From: Aphelenchoides besseyi
Lineage: Eukaryota; Nematoda; Chromadorea; Rhabditida; Aphelenchoididae
Direction: 5' to 3'
Assembly (NCBI GenBank): GCA_024699855.1
Contig: JAMPIQ010000003.1
Span: 682,001 to 746,000, forward strand
DNA: 64,000 nt
This document shows positions 44,222-55,102 of this stretch, in pieces. Position 1 is the first letter of the stretch, and the number at the start of each line of letters is the position of its first letter. The notes below the pieces were generated by a model. The model was not told the origin of the DNA, searched no databases, and was given only the letters and a program-made list of their open reading frames with translations. The position numbers and the translations under genes were made by a program.

Positions 44222-45369
44222 TTAATTGACGCGAACTGCCCGAAGGCCACTCGCAGCCACCGGAAGAGATGGCATTTCGATCCACGTGTTTGCACGCCAA
44301 TCGAAAAGTTCGCAGTCGGCAATCGATTCCACACCGTTAAAGCCGCCGATAACGAACGGATAGCCATCGATTTCCGTCAAGCCAAAAGCACTACTGCAAA
44401 AGAAATTCAAATCAAACGTTTGGGACTAACCGCTTCTTCGACATTTCAACTCCTGTGTGCCAACAGTTTTCACGGGCATCCATAAATCGGCGGTTGACAA
44501 GTGAATTGGATCATCATTCATGTAGTTACGATCTATTCCACCACAAACAAAAAGAACTCTGTTAGTCCAAAGAGCACTGTGATGCATACGACGCGACAAC
44601 AACGGTGGTGCAGAAATCCAACGATTTTGTGAAGCTTCGAAGTATTCGACCTGATTCATGGCAAATGTTCCTTCCGATCCAGCAACAACGTAGACACTTC
44701 CATCCATATTGACAGCAACACCATTAGCGCTGAAAGAATCTCAATTGAATGATTGAATCAGAACATACCGACGATTAATCATCCGTTTAATCTCCGTCCA
44801 ATCGCCCTTCTCAACGTTGCAAATGTAGGACAAAGCCAAAATTCGTTTTCGTTGGCTCATAATATTGCGAGTTGGTTTGGAAATACGAAGTATACCTCCA
44901 CAAGCGATCATGTGATCAGACGACAAATCGCAACCGATTCGCCCGATAACGTTCTTTGGGATACGAGTGTATGACGCTTGACTCTGCAAAAAAAAGTTCA
45001 GAAGATGCTCCGACAACTTACCAAAGTGTTCGTATAAACCAATGTGACTTTTTGACTCGCTCTTCGTATCTTCGTATCCAATTCTTCGGTACCGCTGATC
45101 ACAAACAATTTTCGTTTGTGTGGAAAGTGAGTGACAGCGAAATATTTGAGCGAATTCGGTTTGTACTTCCACTGATCAATTGATGTCCATTCACAAGTTT
45201 GACGGTTGAAATAAGTCAACGGAGACACTTGAGCTTGCGCGTTGGTTCCACCGATTGTCAATACCGTCGAATCGTTCAAATGATGCGCGAACTCAGAAAC
45301 AATGTTCTCCCTAGAGAACTCGACGGGTTCATTGAGATCACTGGTCGGATTTGAGTTCACGGTTTCCAT
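44222..45369 (-). CDS. Kelch-repeat protein with one apparent frameshift
   Basis: Exons 45369-45022, 44983-44769, 44730-44431 and 44393-44222. About five Kelch blades are visible: TVLTIGGTNAQAQ, KLFVISGTEELD, MIACGGIL, VYVVAGSEGTFAMNQVEYF, VLFVCGGIDRNYM and PFVIGGFNGVESIADCELF. Blade endings have the usual Trp (NRWISAPPL, NTWIEMPSL). No BTB domain is seen upstream. In exon 3 the phase breaks by one base near 44500: the expected continuation (ENCWHTGVEMSKKRSAFGL) is in the next frame. Either a sequence error or a recent mutation; otherwise intact. Kelch propellers bind partner proteins, often in ubiquitin ligases or actin complexes. Confidence 0.75.
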
Positions 45370-45384
45370 TGAAAGATAAACCAA

Positions 45385-46610
45385 AAGCGAAGTCGAGAGA
45401 AAAGTTACGTGGTTGAAACGACTGGTCGACAGACCAAATAATTTGAAAATAAACCAACTGCTCTTCAGTGCAAAAGTCTTTATTCTTGAGCTTTTGCGAT
45501 ATGGTCGGAGGTCAAAGTGATTGGCTTGTGCTTCTCAATTATTTCGATTAAGGTCTTTGGAATTAAATACGCAAGAGACAAGTGCATTCATTACGGTAGT
45601 CAGAGGGAATTTCCCTATTATTGAGTTTAAGGATCGCGTTCAAGACGTAATCAGCTTCCAGCGATTTCACCGGTTGCACCGATGCAGAAATTAACTTGAA
45701 GTGGTTGAGTTTCTAACCGTTGATTCAGTTTCGAGCTTTAACGAATGAGTTGGTTTGGCAACAAATTTGGAGACTTTCATAAACAACTTTTGTAGCTTCA
45801 AATTTTTCGTCAACGAGTGTGAAATGAGTTTTGCAATTGCCGATATCTCTCCGAACGTTTCGATTCAAATCTATACTATGGTAAGTTTTGCTTCTAAATC
45901 GCATCGGATGTTTGAATTAAGTTTGGAGTTGAAGAATTTATGTTTGACTATTACGGTCGAGAGTACGATAGGCGTAATACTGTACCGCAGATTGATTACT
46001 CAAACACGACCACTTGTTTCACACCAACGACTCTGAGACCGATTTCAAGACCGACTTCAAAGCAAATTTCATCGAGCAACATAACCAATCCATCAGACAA
46101 ATTCGAAGAAGAGTCAGCCAATGGTGAATCATTGGACTTCTTGATTTGTGGAATAACGTGTTTTATCTCGGATTAACCTTTATGACTGTCAGTATAATTT
46201 TGTGTTTGTATAATAAATACAAATAAATTGGTCTTTAAATAACCATCTGGTTGACATATTTGAACTCTACGCTTGGAAAGGAAGCGCTTTAATGTGGACC
46301 TTCATTGACCTTAAATACCTAGGAATTGCTTTGATGCTCGGAGGCGGCCATGATTCATGTTCCACATGCCACTTCCAGACGGCCGATTATTTTGCGCGGG
46401 AAAACGGAACGATCGCTTCAGCAGACAGAAATCAAAGGAAGAGATCGTGAAAAATGAAGAAACCAAGATGCCAAATGTTCGCTTCGAATGTGCGTCCTTC
46501 AATTCGTTGGCTATTGGAGCCCGCTGGTTAAGTGTTGTTATTAGTTTGTTTTGTCATCATTCGACTGCGTCAGTTGTGAGAAACTTTTGATTTTCGTATT
46601 TCAGATCTTT
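45385..46610. other. intergenic stretch, small unsupported frames
   Basis: Short plus frames (for example 45940-46176, MFDYYGREYDRRNTVPQIDY) with a possible 40-nt intron before them and a polyadenylation-like aataaataca near 46212 could mark a small gene, but no reliable model was reached. Confidence 0.25.
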
Positions 46611-46614
46611 GGCC

Positions 46615-47436
46615 ATGAATCCGCCGGAAGAGGACAAGTATCAGAAACTTCAATACGTTTCGATTCAAGATCAGTTCGTCGAAACTTCGTATGTCGGGCA
46701 TCACGAGAGTTCGGTTCATTCGGACGGCTACGTAAATCCGAGTCCGAATCTTTACTCCACGGCAATTCCGCGAAACCCCGAGTATTCTGCAAACTTCACT
46801 TCTTCAATCAACACTCCGTACAGACCGGAGATGTCAAACGAACAAGTTCAGCCCTATGGAAACAAGTTGGTTATAGAGTTTTACTATCATTTTTTCTCTT
46901 GTGCTTTCAGCTACTGGTCGACCAATCAATCAGTTGACCACCCGCCTTATTACCAAATGGGAAACGTCGATCAGGTCTACGAGGCACCAACTCACTGCTA
47001 TCCGTATTGGACTGTTACCGATGCTCAACAGTCGCCCGTCTCCTCTGTCTCACCGATTATTCCGTCCAATCAACTTTCCGATCAGTCAATGGCACCGAAC
47101 AACACCAGAAAACGCAAACCTGCACAACCGCCAAAGTAAGTTTCCGACCTTTTATTTTGCTTTTATCTGAGCTTCAGACGCAAAGTGGTGAAGCAGAAAC
47201 GCGAATCGGCGAAGAAGAATCAACCAAAAGGGTGTGAAGAGACGCTGCTTAAATTGGACGAATTGATTGATCTCGAACAGCAGATCCTCCAAAACAAACG
47301 TGAAATCGATCAAATTCGCGAAAAGAACGACAAACTCTGGGACCTCTTCTACGAAATCCTTAAAGCTCAACGTCCCGATTTGATGCCAACGATTGAAAAA
47401 GGAAAACTCGCCAAGAAAGCAAAAGACAATCAGTGA
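46615..47436 (+). CDS. basic/coiled-coil protein, possibly a divergent bZIP factor
   Basis: Exons 46615-46865, 46911-47135 and 47178-47436 give 244 residues. The first 160 residues are Ser/Tyr/Pro/Asn-rich and disordered (YQKLQYVSIQDQFVETSYV...). The C-terminal third starts with a basic block (TRKRKPAQPPKRKVVKQKRE) and continues as a heptad-like coiled coil (LLKLDELIDLEQQILQNKRE, IDQIREKNDKLWDLFYEIL). Basic region plus zipper suggests bZIP, but the Asn-x-x-Ala-x-x-Arg signature is absent, so DNA binding is a guess. A broken paralog with the same intron position sits at 9.0-9.8 kb on the other strand. Confidence 0.65.
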
Positions 47437-48261
47437 TATGTTCAGTTGACCTTTTCGAGTTCTATCTAATTCTCTTCACGTTTCCATCTTTGATTTATAT
47501 TGTTTGTATTTCAATCTGCGAACCGGTAAAGTTGTTTTATTGTTGAGATTATTTAGAATAAAGTTTTTTTGTTGACAAGTTGGTCTAATAAACGTTGTCG
47601 TAGTCGTGAGTGTCGTTGTTACCGAAAACTTTGACCTCGTTCACAAACGAGTCGCATGTTTGCAATTGCGCTGGTGTGTTCGTTTTGATCTAACGGCCAG
47701 TTCGATTTACGTCGGCTATGTCGCTATCATGACTTTAACTCTTCAACTTTTGACTTTTGATCATCAGTTCATTAGATCGATTGTGACTCTAAGATTTCTG
47801 CATTAAGGTTCCTATTGACCGGTTAAAGAAACTATCCACGTCATTGCAATTCTGATGGTCGTAAGCTTCCCAGATCAAAACTGTTGGCTTTAGAGTTCTC
47901 ATTTGATCTGCGCAATAACCGTAAGAACTTTGACGTTCGTTCTTTTCTTTACAAAGTGCTTTTTGTTTTCTGATCTCAATTCTAATGCCCAACAAAATCT
48001 TCTTTTACGTGTCTTTTCATTCCTATTAGCTCATTAGAATTTGAGTTCTTTATCGAAAAACAACGTTAAAACAAAAAAAAAGTCAGTAAGGTCATTGAAA
48101 CAATTTCAAACTGAGCGATTAAGAAATGAAAAACAAAGAAGCATTGACGATCAACATGTTTGTGAGAATAATTTAAAAGTTTGCGATTAACTGGAAATTC
48201 ATTGCAAGAGCGAATTGTTTATTCTTCTTTTGCATATTCAATAGAAAGCATCGTACGAAAG
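47437..48261. other. no supported gene
   Basis: 3' flank of the coiled-coil gene (aataaag near 47560) followed by AT-rich sequence without convincing frames. Confidence 0.4.
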
Positions 48262-48598
48262 TTATAAAACCGCACTTACTATTATAAATGTGCAAATGAT
48301 GTGTGCCATAGTTTCTTGAAATATAGATGCAAGATCAGGGTTCTTTGTAACAACACGAGTAGCAGCACCACAAGCAATACCACCAACAGTACCAACACCA
48401 ACAGCAAGAAAAAAAAGCAATCTATTAAAACACGCAATGAACTTCTAATTGATATAACTTACGTTTTCTTTTTCCATCGCGATCTGTCAAGTTCCGGTTT
48501 CACAAAAAGCTAAATTTCTCAGTTACTCTCGAAATTGTTGTGATTCTCACCAATTCGTAAACATTCTCAGCTTGCGGCAAATTTTCTTCTTCGGACAT
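48262..48598 (-). CDS. 84-residue membrane microprotein with glycine zipper
   Basis: Exons 48598-48551, 48509-48463 and 48421-48262 join in phase. Acidic N-terminus MSEEENLPQAENVYEL, then a charged stretch RSRWKKK and a first helix rich in small residues (FFLAVGVGTVGGIACGAATR), a short loop VVTKNPDLASIFQE and a second hydrophobic segment (AHIICTFIIVSAVL). The layout recalls the two-helix proteolipid of F-type ATP synthase (subunit c), including Asn-Pro in the loop, but the helix-2 carboxylate context does not match, so I do not assign it. Codons in helix 1 nearly all end in T, unlike neighbours. A repeat-like CAN run on the plus strand is just this coding sequence read backwards. Confidence 0.5.
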
Positions 48599-49584
48599 TT
48601 CAAGAAAAGCGTCGAGATCCAAATCTATAATGTAAGTCAGGATCAGTAATGAATTAGAAGCCAACACGATCATCACGAAAAGATGAAAAACTGATGGCCG
48701 GCAAGCAGACTGTAGCTTTTTAAGTCGACAAAAGTGGGCGTAACCATTTTTATCAGAGCGATGGCAGATATGGTTGTTTGTTGGGCTTCGAGTTCTCAGA
48801 TTAGCAAAGTGCTTTTTCTCAGATTGCTTCAGCGTTGTTTACACCGAAAAGATGCGAGTGCCTTTCCATTGCAGTCCTTCGAATAAACGGAAGGGCGGAT
48901 CGTCTTGTAGAGAATGACGCTCAAATGACTGTCTTTCTGATCATGTTCTCCAACAGAAGAGCTTGTTGTCTATTTGCAATTTGGCGCCAAAATTTGAACG
49001 ATGAGAAAACGGACTGAGTTGCAACCACGATCTCAATTGATGATAAGTTATATTCGAAAGGTCAATTCTTTCTGATGAGGCGCACTAACAAACTGCTTTT
49101 GTTTACAAGATTGTTGGCACATTTCAGCGACACAGTTTGAAAAAGATTTTTATGTTATGTAAGTGAACTAACAGAGTAGCTAAACAGAAACGATCCGCAC
49201 AGTTGAAAGTGAAAAGTTACATTCAATGCAATAATCGAAGTCGATAAAAAGAGTTAGCACACAGTTGCTCGAGAACTTGTATCCTCTCGACACATCTGCA
49301 AAGGCTGATGAGCCGAAGACTGAGGAAAACGGTCAAACTCGTAATTTGCTTTCGTTAAGATTCTTTACGACAAGAAGAGCTGTTTTCGTTGAACATCTTC
49401 ACGATCAAATTCGTGATATTTATTTGATTTCCGAGCATTTCGATCACATGTCTGATCTTTTCATTTAATCGCTCCACTAACTTTTTGTCTCCATCAATCA
49501 ATTTGAACAGAAGTTTATAATCATAAGCTCATGTGTTGTCTTAGAACGAAGAAAGTTAAGTTTATTGATCAGTTGAAATCGGAC

Positions 49585-50691
49585 TTAAAGTTCGGCCCAT
49601 TCGCGTTCAGCATACTCGTCAGTCTCATCGTTAACAAACCACGAAGCTGAAGTGGTGGTTTCGGTTGCTGGAATGTAATCCGATTCCAAGTTCAATGGTT
49701 GTTGTTGTTCTTGTGGCGACCATTCGGTTCGTTGTTCCACCGTACAAGTGCTATCGCATTGTTCGTTTTCGTTGGTCTAAAAATTGCAGTCACTAACTCT
49801 AAGCCTTCTGGATAAACTGGTTAGTCCAATTCTCATCAAAGATCGTTGACCAGGGAGTTTTGATGGAATTGCGATAATATTAATCGGTCCTCATCGACGT
49901 CAACGAAATTGGTAAGAATGACGGAAGAGAAATAAGTCGAGACTGAGAAAGATGATTACTCCGAAAAGATTTTATTTCTACGTCTTAACTCAAATCCTTA
50001 CGAATTGCAACAAACAAGTCGGTTGTGTTTTATTGCGGATTACGCGCCGAGATGACCGTAAGAGTTGAGGACTTACTTTACGAAATCGATTGTTCCGACG
50101 ATAGTGATGCACGTTGCTGTTGATTCTCTTCGAGAACTCGCGCCAAAAGGTCGCCTGCTCGAAAAGTGGTCGTGGAAACTTGTGGAAAACAATTCGTTTC
50201 AACTCCAATTGTTTCGGTTCGGGTCTTTGATTCATGAGAACACACTTGTCGTTGTGATCGAAGATCTCGTGCGAAACCAAACGCGCGAACGTGTGAATCT
50301 CGTTGGTTCGATGCGACAACTCGGCGACCTTTGATTCGCCAATGAACTTGTAGTCCACCGGACCGTCGCAGTCCGATCGTATGACCGTGGACTCGATCAT
50401 TGCCAACGCGACCCTTAACATCGCAACCTCTTCGACGACCTTACCGGTCATTTTCAGTAGCTCGTTCGTTTCCTGTCGAGCTCGTTGAGTTTCGTAGCGA
50501 AGAGCCGCGATCTCTCGTTGAATCGTCGAATGAGCCAGAAAGTTTTGTTCGTGTTGGTGGCGAACGAGTTGAACGAGATCCACGCCCGGAGCTGTTGGAT
50601 ACGATTGAGTATTCTCGGACGGATACTGTGCTTGATATTGAGCTTGATAGGAGGGTTGTTCGTTGTTTTGAGGGTCCCACTGTTGATTCAT
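49585..50691 (-). CDS. Gln-rich/coiled-coil protein with Trp-acidic tail, unidentified
   Basis: Exons 50691-50077 and 49776-49585 (300-nt intron, one of the longest here) give 268 residues. Gln/Tyr-rich start (MNQQWDPQNNEQPSYQAQYQ), coiled coil at ~45-110 (QREIAALRYETQRARQETNE), then a globular-looking block (LKRIVFHKFPRPLFEQATFW, RRNNRFRK) and an acidic tail ending DETDEYAEREWAEL. If the intron is not spliced the frame instead ends at 49990. The tail resembles the DEWADADQEP...VEDEW end of the protein at 55.1 kb. No known family. Confidence 0.55.
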
Positions 50692-50699
50692 CGTCTAAA

Positions 50700-52200
50700 T
50701 GTCGATTAGTAAGAAATAACTCGGAAGGTTACCGTTAGATTACTCAAAAAGTAAGACGAATGAAATTTCCTTCTTCATCTTCTCAATATCAACAAATCCA
50801 AGTTATTGGGATTAGACATCGACCATCTTTCTTGGTAACTCCCATTCGGGTATTAACTGCGGCTTGTAGGTTTTCTTAGTGATTTTTAATTTAAGCGATT
50901 TGAAATCAAATTTGATCATAACAACAGAAACAACAGTTGAGCTCCTATTGGGATCTTAACCTTTAGATTTGTACTCTGTGGTCTTGATGGCTCACGTTTG
51001 AAGTTATAAGCTCGAAGCTCATCAGCAATCGTATAGACCGAAATGAATTCGAGCAGTTTTTTTGCTCTTTAGATTTCAGCGGCCAAATTGGTTTACAAAT
51101 TTTGGCAGCTGATACCAAAGAACGAAAAGCAATTTCAGCGTTTTTGTGGCCTTTTGAACGAAATGATGGGTTGGTGGGGGCTAATGAGCATGTTCGCCGT
51201 AAGAGACGCATATCAACCTTGTGAGACGTCCGGCGCCGTTTCCTGATTCCACTTCCGCGCTTTTCGAGTGGGGAAATCGCGACCAAAAACGACTTGCGGA
51301 GACCAATTTTCGTGTTCACGCTCGTGCATCTTTTTTCCGAGACCGAAAAACGTTCTTTCTCGATTGTTTGTCGGCTTTTGTTTTGCGAAGCTTGTGCGCG
51401 TTTTTTCGTTGAGGTCGAAAGCCGAAAACATTCTTTTGGGTTTTGAATGCGTGGTCCAAACGCCTTTTTTTTTATCTTTTCGATAATCTCCACGTTTTTT
51501 ATTGACACAAAAATGATGAGTTCCCAGCGCTTTTCGTTTTAAATTGCATTCCGCGTGCTCGGAACTCTTCCGCTTTTTTTCCTGTTCTTCAAACCTCGAA
51601 GAGTGTGATCGGTTGGACGTTTGCAAGAGAAGAAGTTCGACGCTCTTTCGTGATCAAAAATCCCCCGCTTAAGCGTCCGGGAATCCCTTTCGATTTTTTA
51701 GCAGATGCTTTCCGTGAACTTTTCGAAAACAGTGCGCGGATTGAAAAAAATTTCGTCTCCCCTGAAATTCTCCTTTTCATCTCCGTTGCGCAATTCACGT
51801 AAAAAGCCGCTCGTTCCCCGTCTGAAACATCAATAAACCGAGGAGCCACATGGTTCTCGCTCGCGTGTCCAAATGTTTTTCGACCCGAAATTCTCAGTTC
51901 TGTTGGGTTGAGATCGAAATTAGAAGTTTAAAAAAAGACTGATAGTGCGAAAAAACGACAAGTTTTCCAAATTGACAAGTAGATTGAATGGACGCGGTGC
52001 TTTCGATCATCAGTTTACGTTCAACATTCGCTTCGAACAGCGGACTTTGGTGTGCTAGTCTATCGATTGCGAGATTTCTTTTATTGATCATTAAATACTC
52101 ATTCATTGATTCATTCATTTATTTGCTCTCAGCGATAGAAGATAAAGGGGGGATTTACGACGAGAATTAATAAAAAAACGACAAAGAAAAAACTAGATAC
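50700..52200. other. GC-richer stretch with overlapping frames, unexplained
   Basis: From about 50960 to 51850 several frames of 60-181 codons are open on both strands, with Lys/Arg/Ser-rich products and no domains or splice phasing. This looks like compositional openness rather than a gene. I cannot explain the stretch. Confidence 0.3.
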
Positions 52201-52235
52201 ACTTATCCAACTCTTTTATGAGATGTTACACATAA

Positions 52236-52527
52236 TTATGGTTGCAAATAAGTTTTGCATTGGGGAACATCAGGCAATTCATAATTCCAATAGTCACGTC
52301 CGTGTATTGCATCAATTACAAGCGATGTGCGGCTTGTTATTGGTAGGTCGTAGCTGTGCATGAACGTGCACTCGGTTAGTGCCACACAGTATTCGAATTG
52401 GAGTCGCTTGTAGAACTTTTGTTGTTCTTCGATTGATTTGTTTATTAAGTTGGATCGCAATGGAAATCAATAATAGGATCAAGATCATGAAGAGGTAATC
52501 AACGTGCGAGTTGTTGACGTAATTCAT
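52236..52527 (-). CDS. putative single-pass membrane protein
   Basis: Starts MNYVNNSHVDYLFMILILLL with a clear transmembrane segment (YLFMILILLLISIAIQL). After it two frames stay open: one ends at 52312, the other (YKRLQFEYCVALTECTFMHS ... YWNYELPDVPQCKTYLQP) ends at 52236 and looks more protein-like, so a short intron or a frameshift around 52430 may link them. Confidence 0.35.
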
Positions 52528-52599
52528 TTCAACTACAAAGATCAATAAAATCAATTACCAAACAAACACGAAACGCCCGACAATTTCAAGATCAATTCA

Positions 52600-53347
52600 A
52601 GGCACGAATGCAAAAAACGAACGTACGCGCAGAGTACAAAACGACGTACGCGATGGACTTCGAAAAACATCGACGGCAAAGTCCGATTAACACACACGCG
52701 AAGACGTTCGACTCTTCTCTGCGAACCACTTTGTTGATCGAAACAACTTGGCTGTTTACGGAACAGTTTGTTGTTCGGGTCAACATGTTTGTTGTGTATC
52801 GCTCGTTTCGACGGATCCGATTGATGTCCGAAGCACGTGTCAATTCGCCCCTCTCTTCTTCTTCTTCCAACTTGTTAATTCGCGGTGTTCGGACGTTTTC
52901 CCATCCGGAAACTGCGCAACCAAAATGCAGCAGACTCTCCGAACCAACTTTTGCGTCCTTTCTCTTTTCGCTCGTCATCCGCTGGTCCGTCCGCCACGGA
53001 GAGCAGCAAGTCAGCGTGTGTGACTCATCGGTTCACAACAAAAATCGCGTTTTCCGTCTTCTTCTTTTTCGTTTCTCTTGTCGATCGCGGTCAGTTGGTT
53101 GTTTCGGTTCCGCGTGTCGAACAGATCGAAGCTCCGAAACAAAACGTTCCGATCGAGATGAAGCCAAAGGACAAGTGATCTCACTTCTTCGACGCATTTT
53201 CCGCACGTTTCTGCGTGTCGGTTGTGCGCGGTTTAAACTCACAACCATCAGCGCGTTTACACTTTTCCGCCGCAACACTTCACGTCTCAAACTTTCGCGT
53301 TTTCAGTGCAATCGACGTTTCGGGTCGTTGGATTGCGCTTCGAACTG
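52600..53347. other. 5' region of MCU, long frames but no supported gene
   Basis: A 246-codon plus frame (52608-53348) overlaps two other plus frames and minus frames. It runs into the MCU start region. No domain is visible; part of it may be MCU 5' untranslated or promoter sequence. Confidence 0.3.
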
Positions 53348-54720
53348 ATGAGTCGGATTCATCCCACCGCCGCTCTCATCGCTTATCGCCGTTGCACTCG
53401 ACTTCTGTGTCCCAACTTCCGACCGACGACGAGCTTTCGAGTGAGTTTGTTCGCTTCGAACAGAAAAACATTTCGACTTCAGCGATTGAATTCGAATTCC
53501 AAAGACAAGCCGTCGATTTCGTTTCCGCGACGCTACGAATCAACTCCGTCAACGTCGAAGGGCAACGAGTCGACAATCACAACGGAGATAACCAAGGCGT
53601 CTGTTGAGTTGCAAATCAAGATTGAAAACGGACTTCCGATCCTTGAAGTGCCTTTGCCATCGAGAGATGAATTCTGTCGCTTCGTTTTGCGTAATCAGGA
53701 ATCCGAAATGACACCAACTGACCAGCTTATTTAGGTCCGATCTCTGATACCGTCGGTACCTTTTGTGACTATCTTCGCGAAGAAGACAAGGGAGTCGAAA
53801 TCTCGGCTGTTTACGCTTGTGGTAAGAAAAGGAAATATGATTGCAATTTTCACGTTTTCAGATGGCACACGAATCTCTCGGTCGGTTTCCATCGAACATC
53901 TGATGTTGATTCCGCACTTTCGCCTTCGAATCAACGATCAGTTTTTCGAAGTCTCGACCCCGCAATCCAACGCCATTGAGGCTCGTGAGTTGTTGAAATC
54001 GACCGATCGTCTCAAGGATTTGAATGACTTGCGAGCCAAAATCGCTACATTACACACGATCTTCAACGTCGACGACTTCAAATTGGAACGTGAGCGAAAG
54101 TTACTGGAACGTTTGGAAGAAGTCGAGAAACAACTGTTGCCAATGGAAAAGGTCCTTTATGGCCACTTTCTTGACATTACTTTTGATTTCAGGTGAGAAA
54201 AGAAATCGAAAAGGAATGCGAACGATACAGTACAAACGTTCTATGGTGCGGTTTTATTGCTATGGGTCTTCAGACGGGTATTTTTGCACGACTCACATGG
54301 TTCGAGTATTCGTGGGATATTGTCGAGGTGAGCAAAAATGTTTGATCATCTCATTTCCGGCTTCAGCCGTGCACTTACTTTGCCACTTATTCGACGGTGT
54401 TTGCCACCTTCGGTTATTATATTTACACGAAACAAGTCAGTTTCGCGTCGTATTGTCAATCTCATTGCTGTTTTCAGAACTTCGAATACCCCTCGGCCGA
54501 AGGTCGTATTTTCAGTCATCAGTTCTACAAACGGGCCAAGAAGCAGGAATTCAGTATCGAGACGTACAACGAGCTGAAACGCTTGCAAACCGAACTGCGC
54601 AGTGATCTTCAGCGAATTCGGGATCCATTGTGTCAACATCTTCCGGCAAGTCGGTTGTTGTCGTTGGAAGGCGAAACGGCAAAGTTTCGACTAAGAAGCT
54701 CGAAATCGTCGACCGTTTGA
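53348..54720 (+). CDS. mcu-1: mitochondrial calcium uniporter pore subunit
   Basis: Six exons (53348-53690, 53735-53821, 53862-54151, 54193-54327, 54367-54435, 54478-54720) give 388 residues in phase. Arg/Ser-rich mitochondrial presequence (MSRIHPTAALIAYRRCTRLL), N-terminal domain (ENGLPILEVPLPSRDEFCRF, DTVGTFCDYLREEDKGVEI), coiled coil 1 (ERERKLLERLEEVEKQLLPM), TM1 (LWCGFIAMGLQTGIFARLTW), pore motif WDIVEP at 280-286 and TM2 (TYFATYSTVFATFGYYIYTK), then a second coiled coil. The motif is DIVE where vertebrates have DIME; the acidic residues that coordinate calcium are kept. Inner-membrane calcium channel. Introns split the pore motif exactly after Glu285. Confidence 0.95.
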
Positions 54721-54924
54721 GTCACCGGTGAATAAAATCTGATAAACCGCATTGCACATCTTCGAGATTGTTAAATTCATTTGAAAGAAAGAATCAAAGT
54801 TGACGTCAACTGCGAACCGCCATCGATCTTCAGTATGAACTTCTTTCTTGGCATCTTCGGTTCGAGATTTTTTGACCTCTTCAACCATCGCCTTCAAGTT
54901 CATTTTGGTTCTCAAGGCGCACAT
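54691..54924 (-). CDS. small ORF convergent with MCU, doubtful
   Basis: 77 codons (MCALRTKMNLKAMVEEVKKS...) overlapping the last 30 bp of MCU on the opposite strand. Codon use is host-like and the product is Lys/Glu-rich, but there is no domain or splice support. Confidence 0.25.
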   Translation of the reverse strand: MCALRTKMNLKAMVEEVKKSRTEDAKKEVHTEDRWRFAVDVNFDSFFQMNLTISKMCNAVYQILFTGDSNGRRFRAS

Positions 54925-55102
54925 TCTCCTTGGAGTAGTTTCAAGGTGATCAACAGTTGGCTTACACTTTTTTGGTCAAAGACTCTGCAATCCATTGGAA
55001 TCGAACTTCAAAGACATAAACGATGTGATTTATATTATCGAATTAAACGAGAAATGAAAAGAATAAACGTGAATTGAAATAGAGACAAAAATGAGACGAG
55101 AA

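Noticed and set aside
48350..48420. CAN-type microsatellite or expressed repeat on the plus strand
   Set aside because: It is the reverse complement of a T-ending, Gly/Val/Ala-rich coding exon on the minus strand.
48262..48421. F-type ATP synthase subunit c gene
   Set aside because: Two-helix layout and Asn-Pro loop are suggestive, but the proton-binding carboxylate and flanking helix-2 motif do not match.
50963..51849. Long Lys/Arg-rich frames as coding genes
   Set aside because: Open in multiple frames on both strands with no splice phasing or domain signatures.
52608..53348. 246-codon frame upstream of MCU as a gene
   Set aside because: It overlaps several other open frames on both strands, has no domain, and lies in the MCU 5' region; likely compositional openness.
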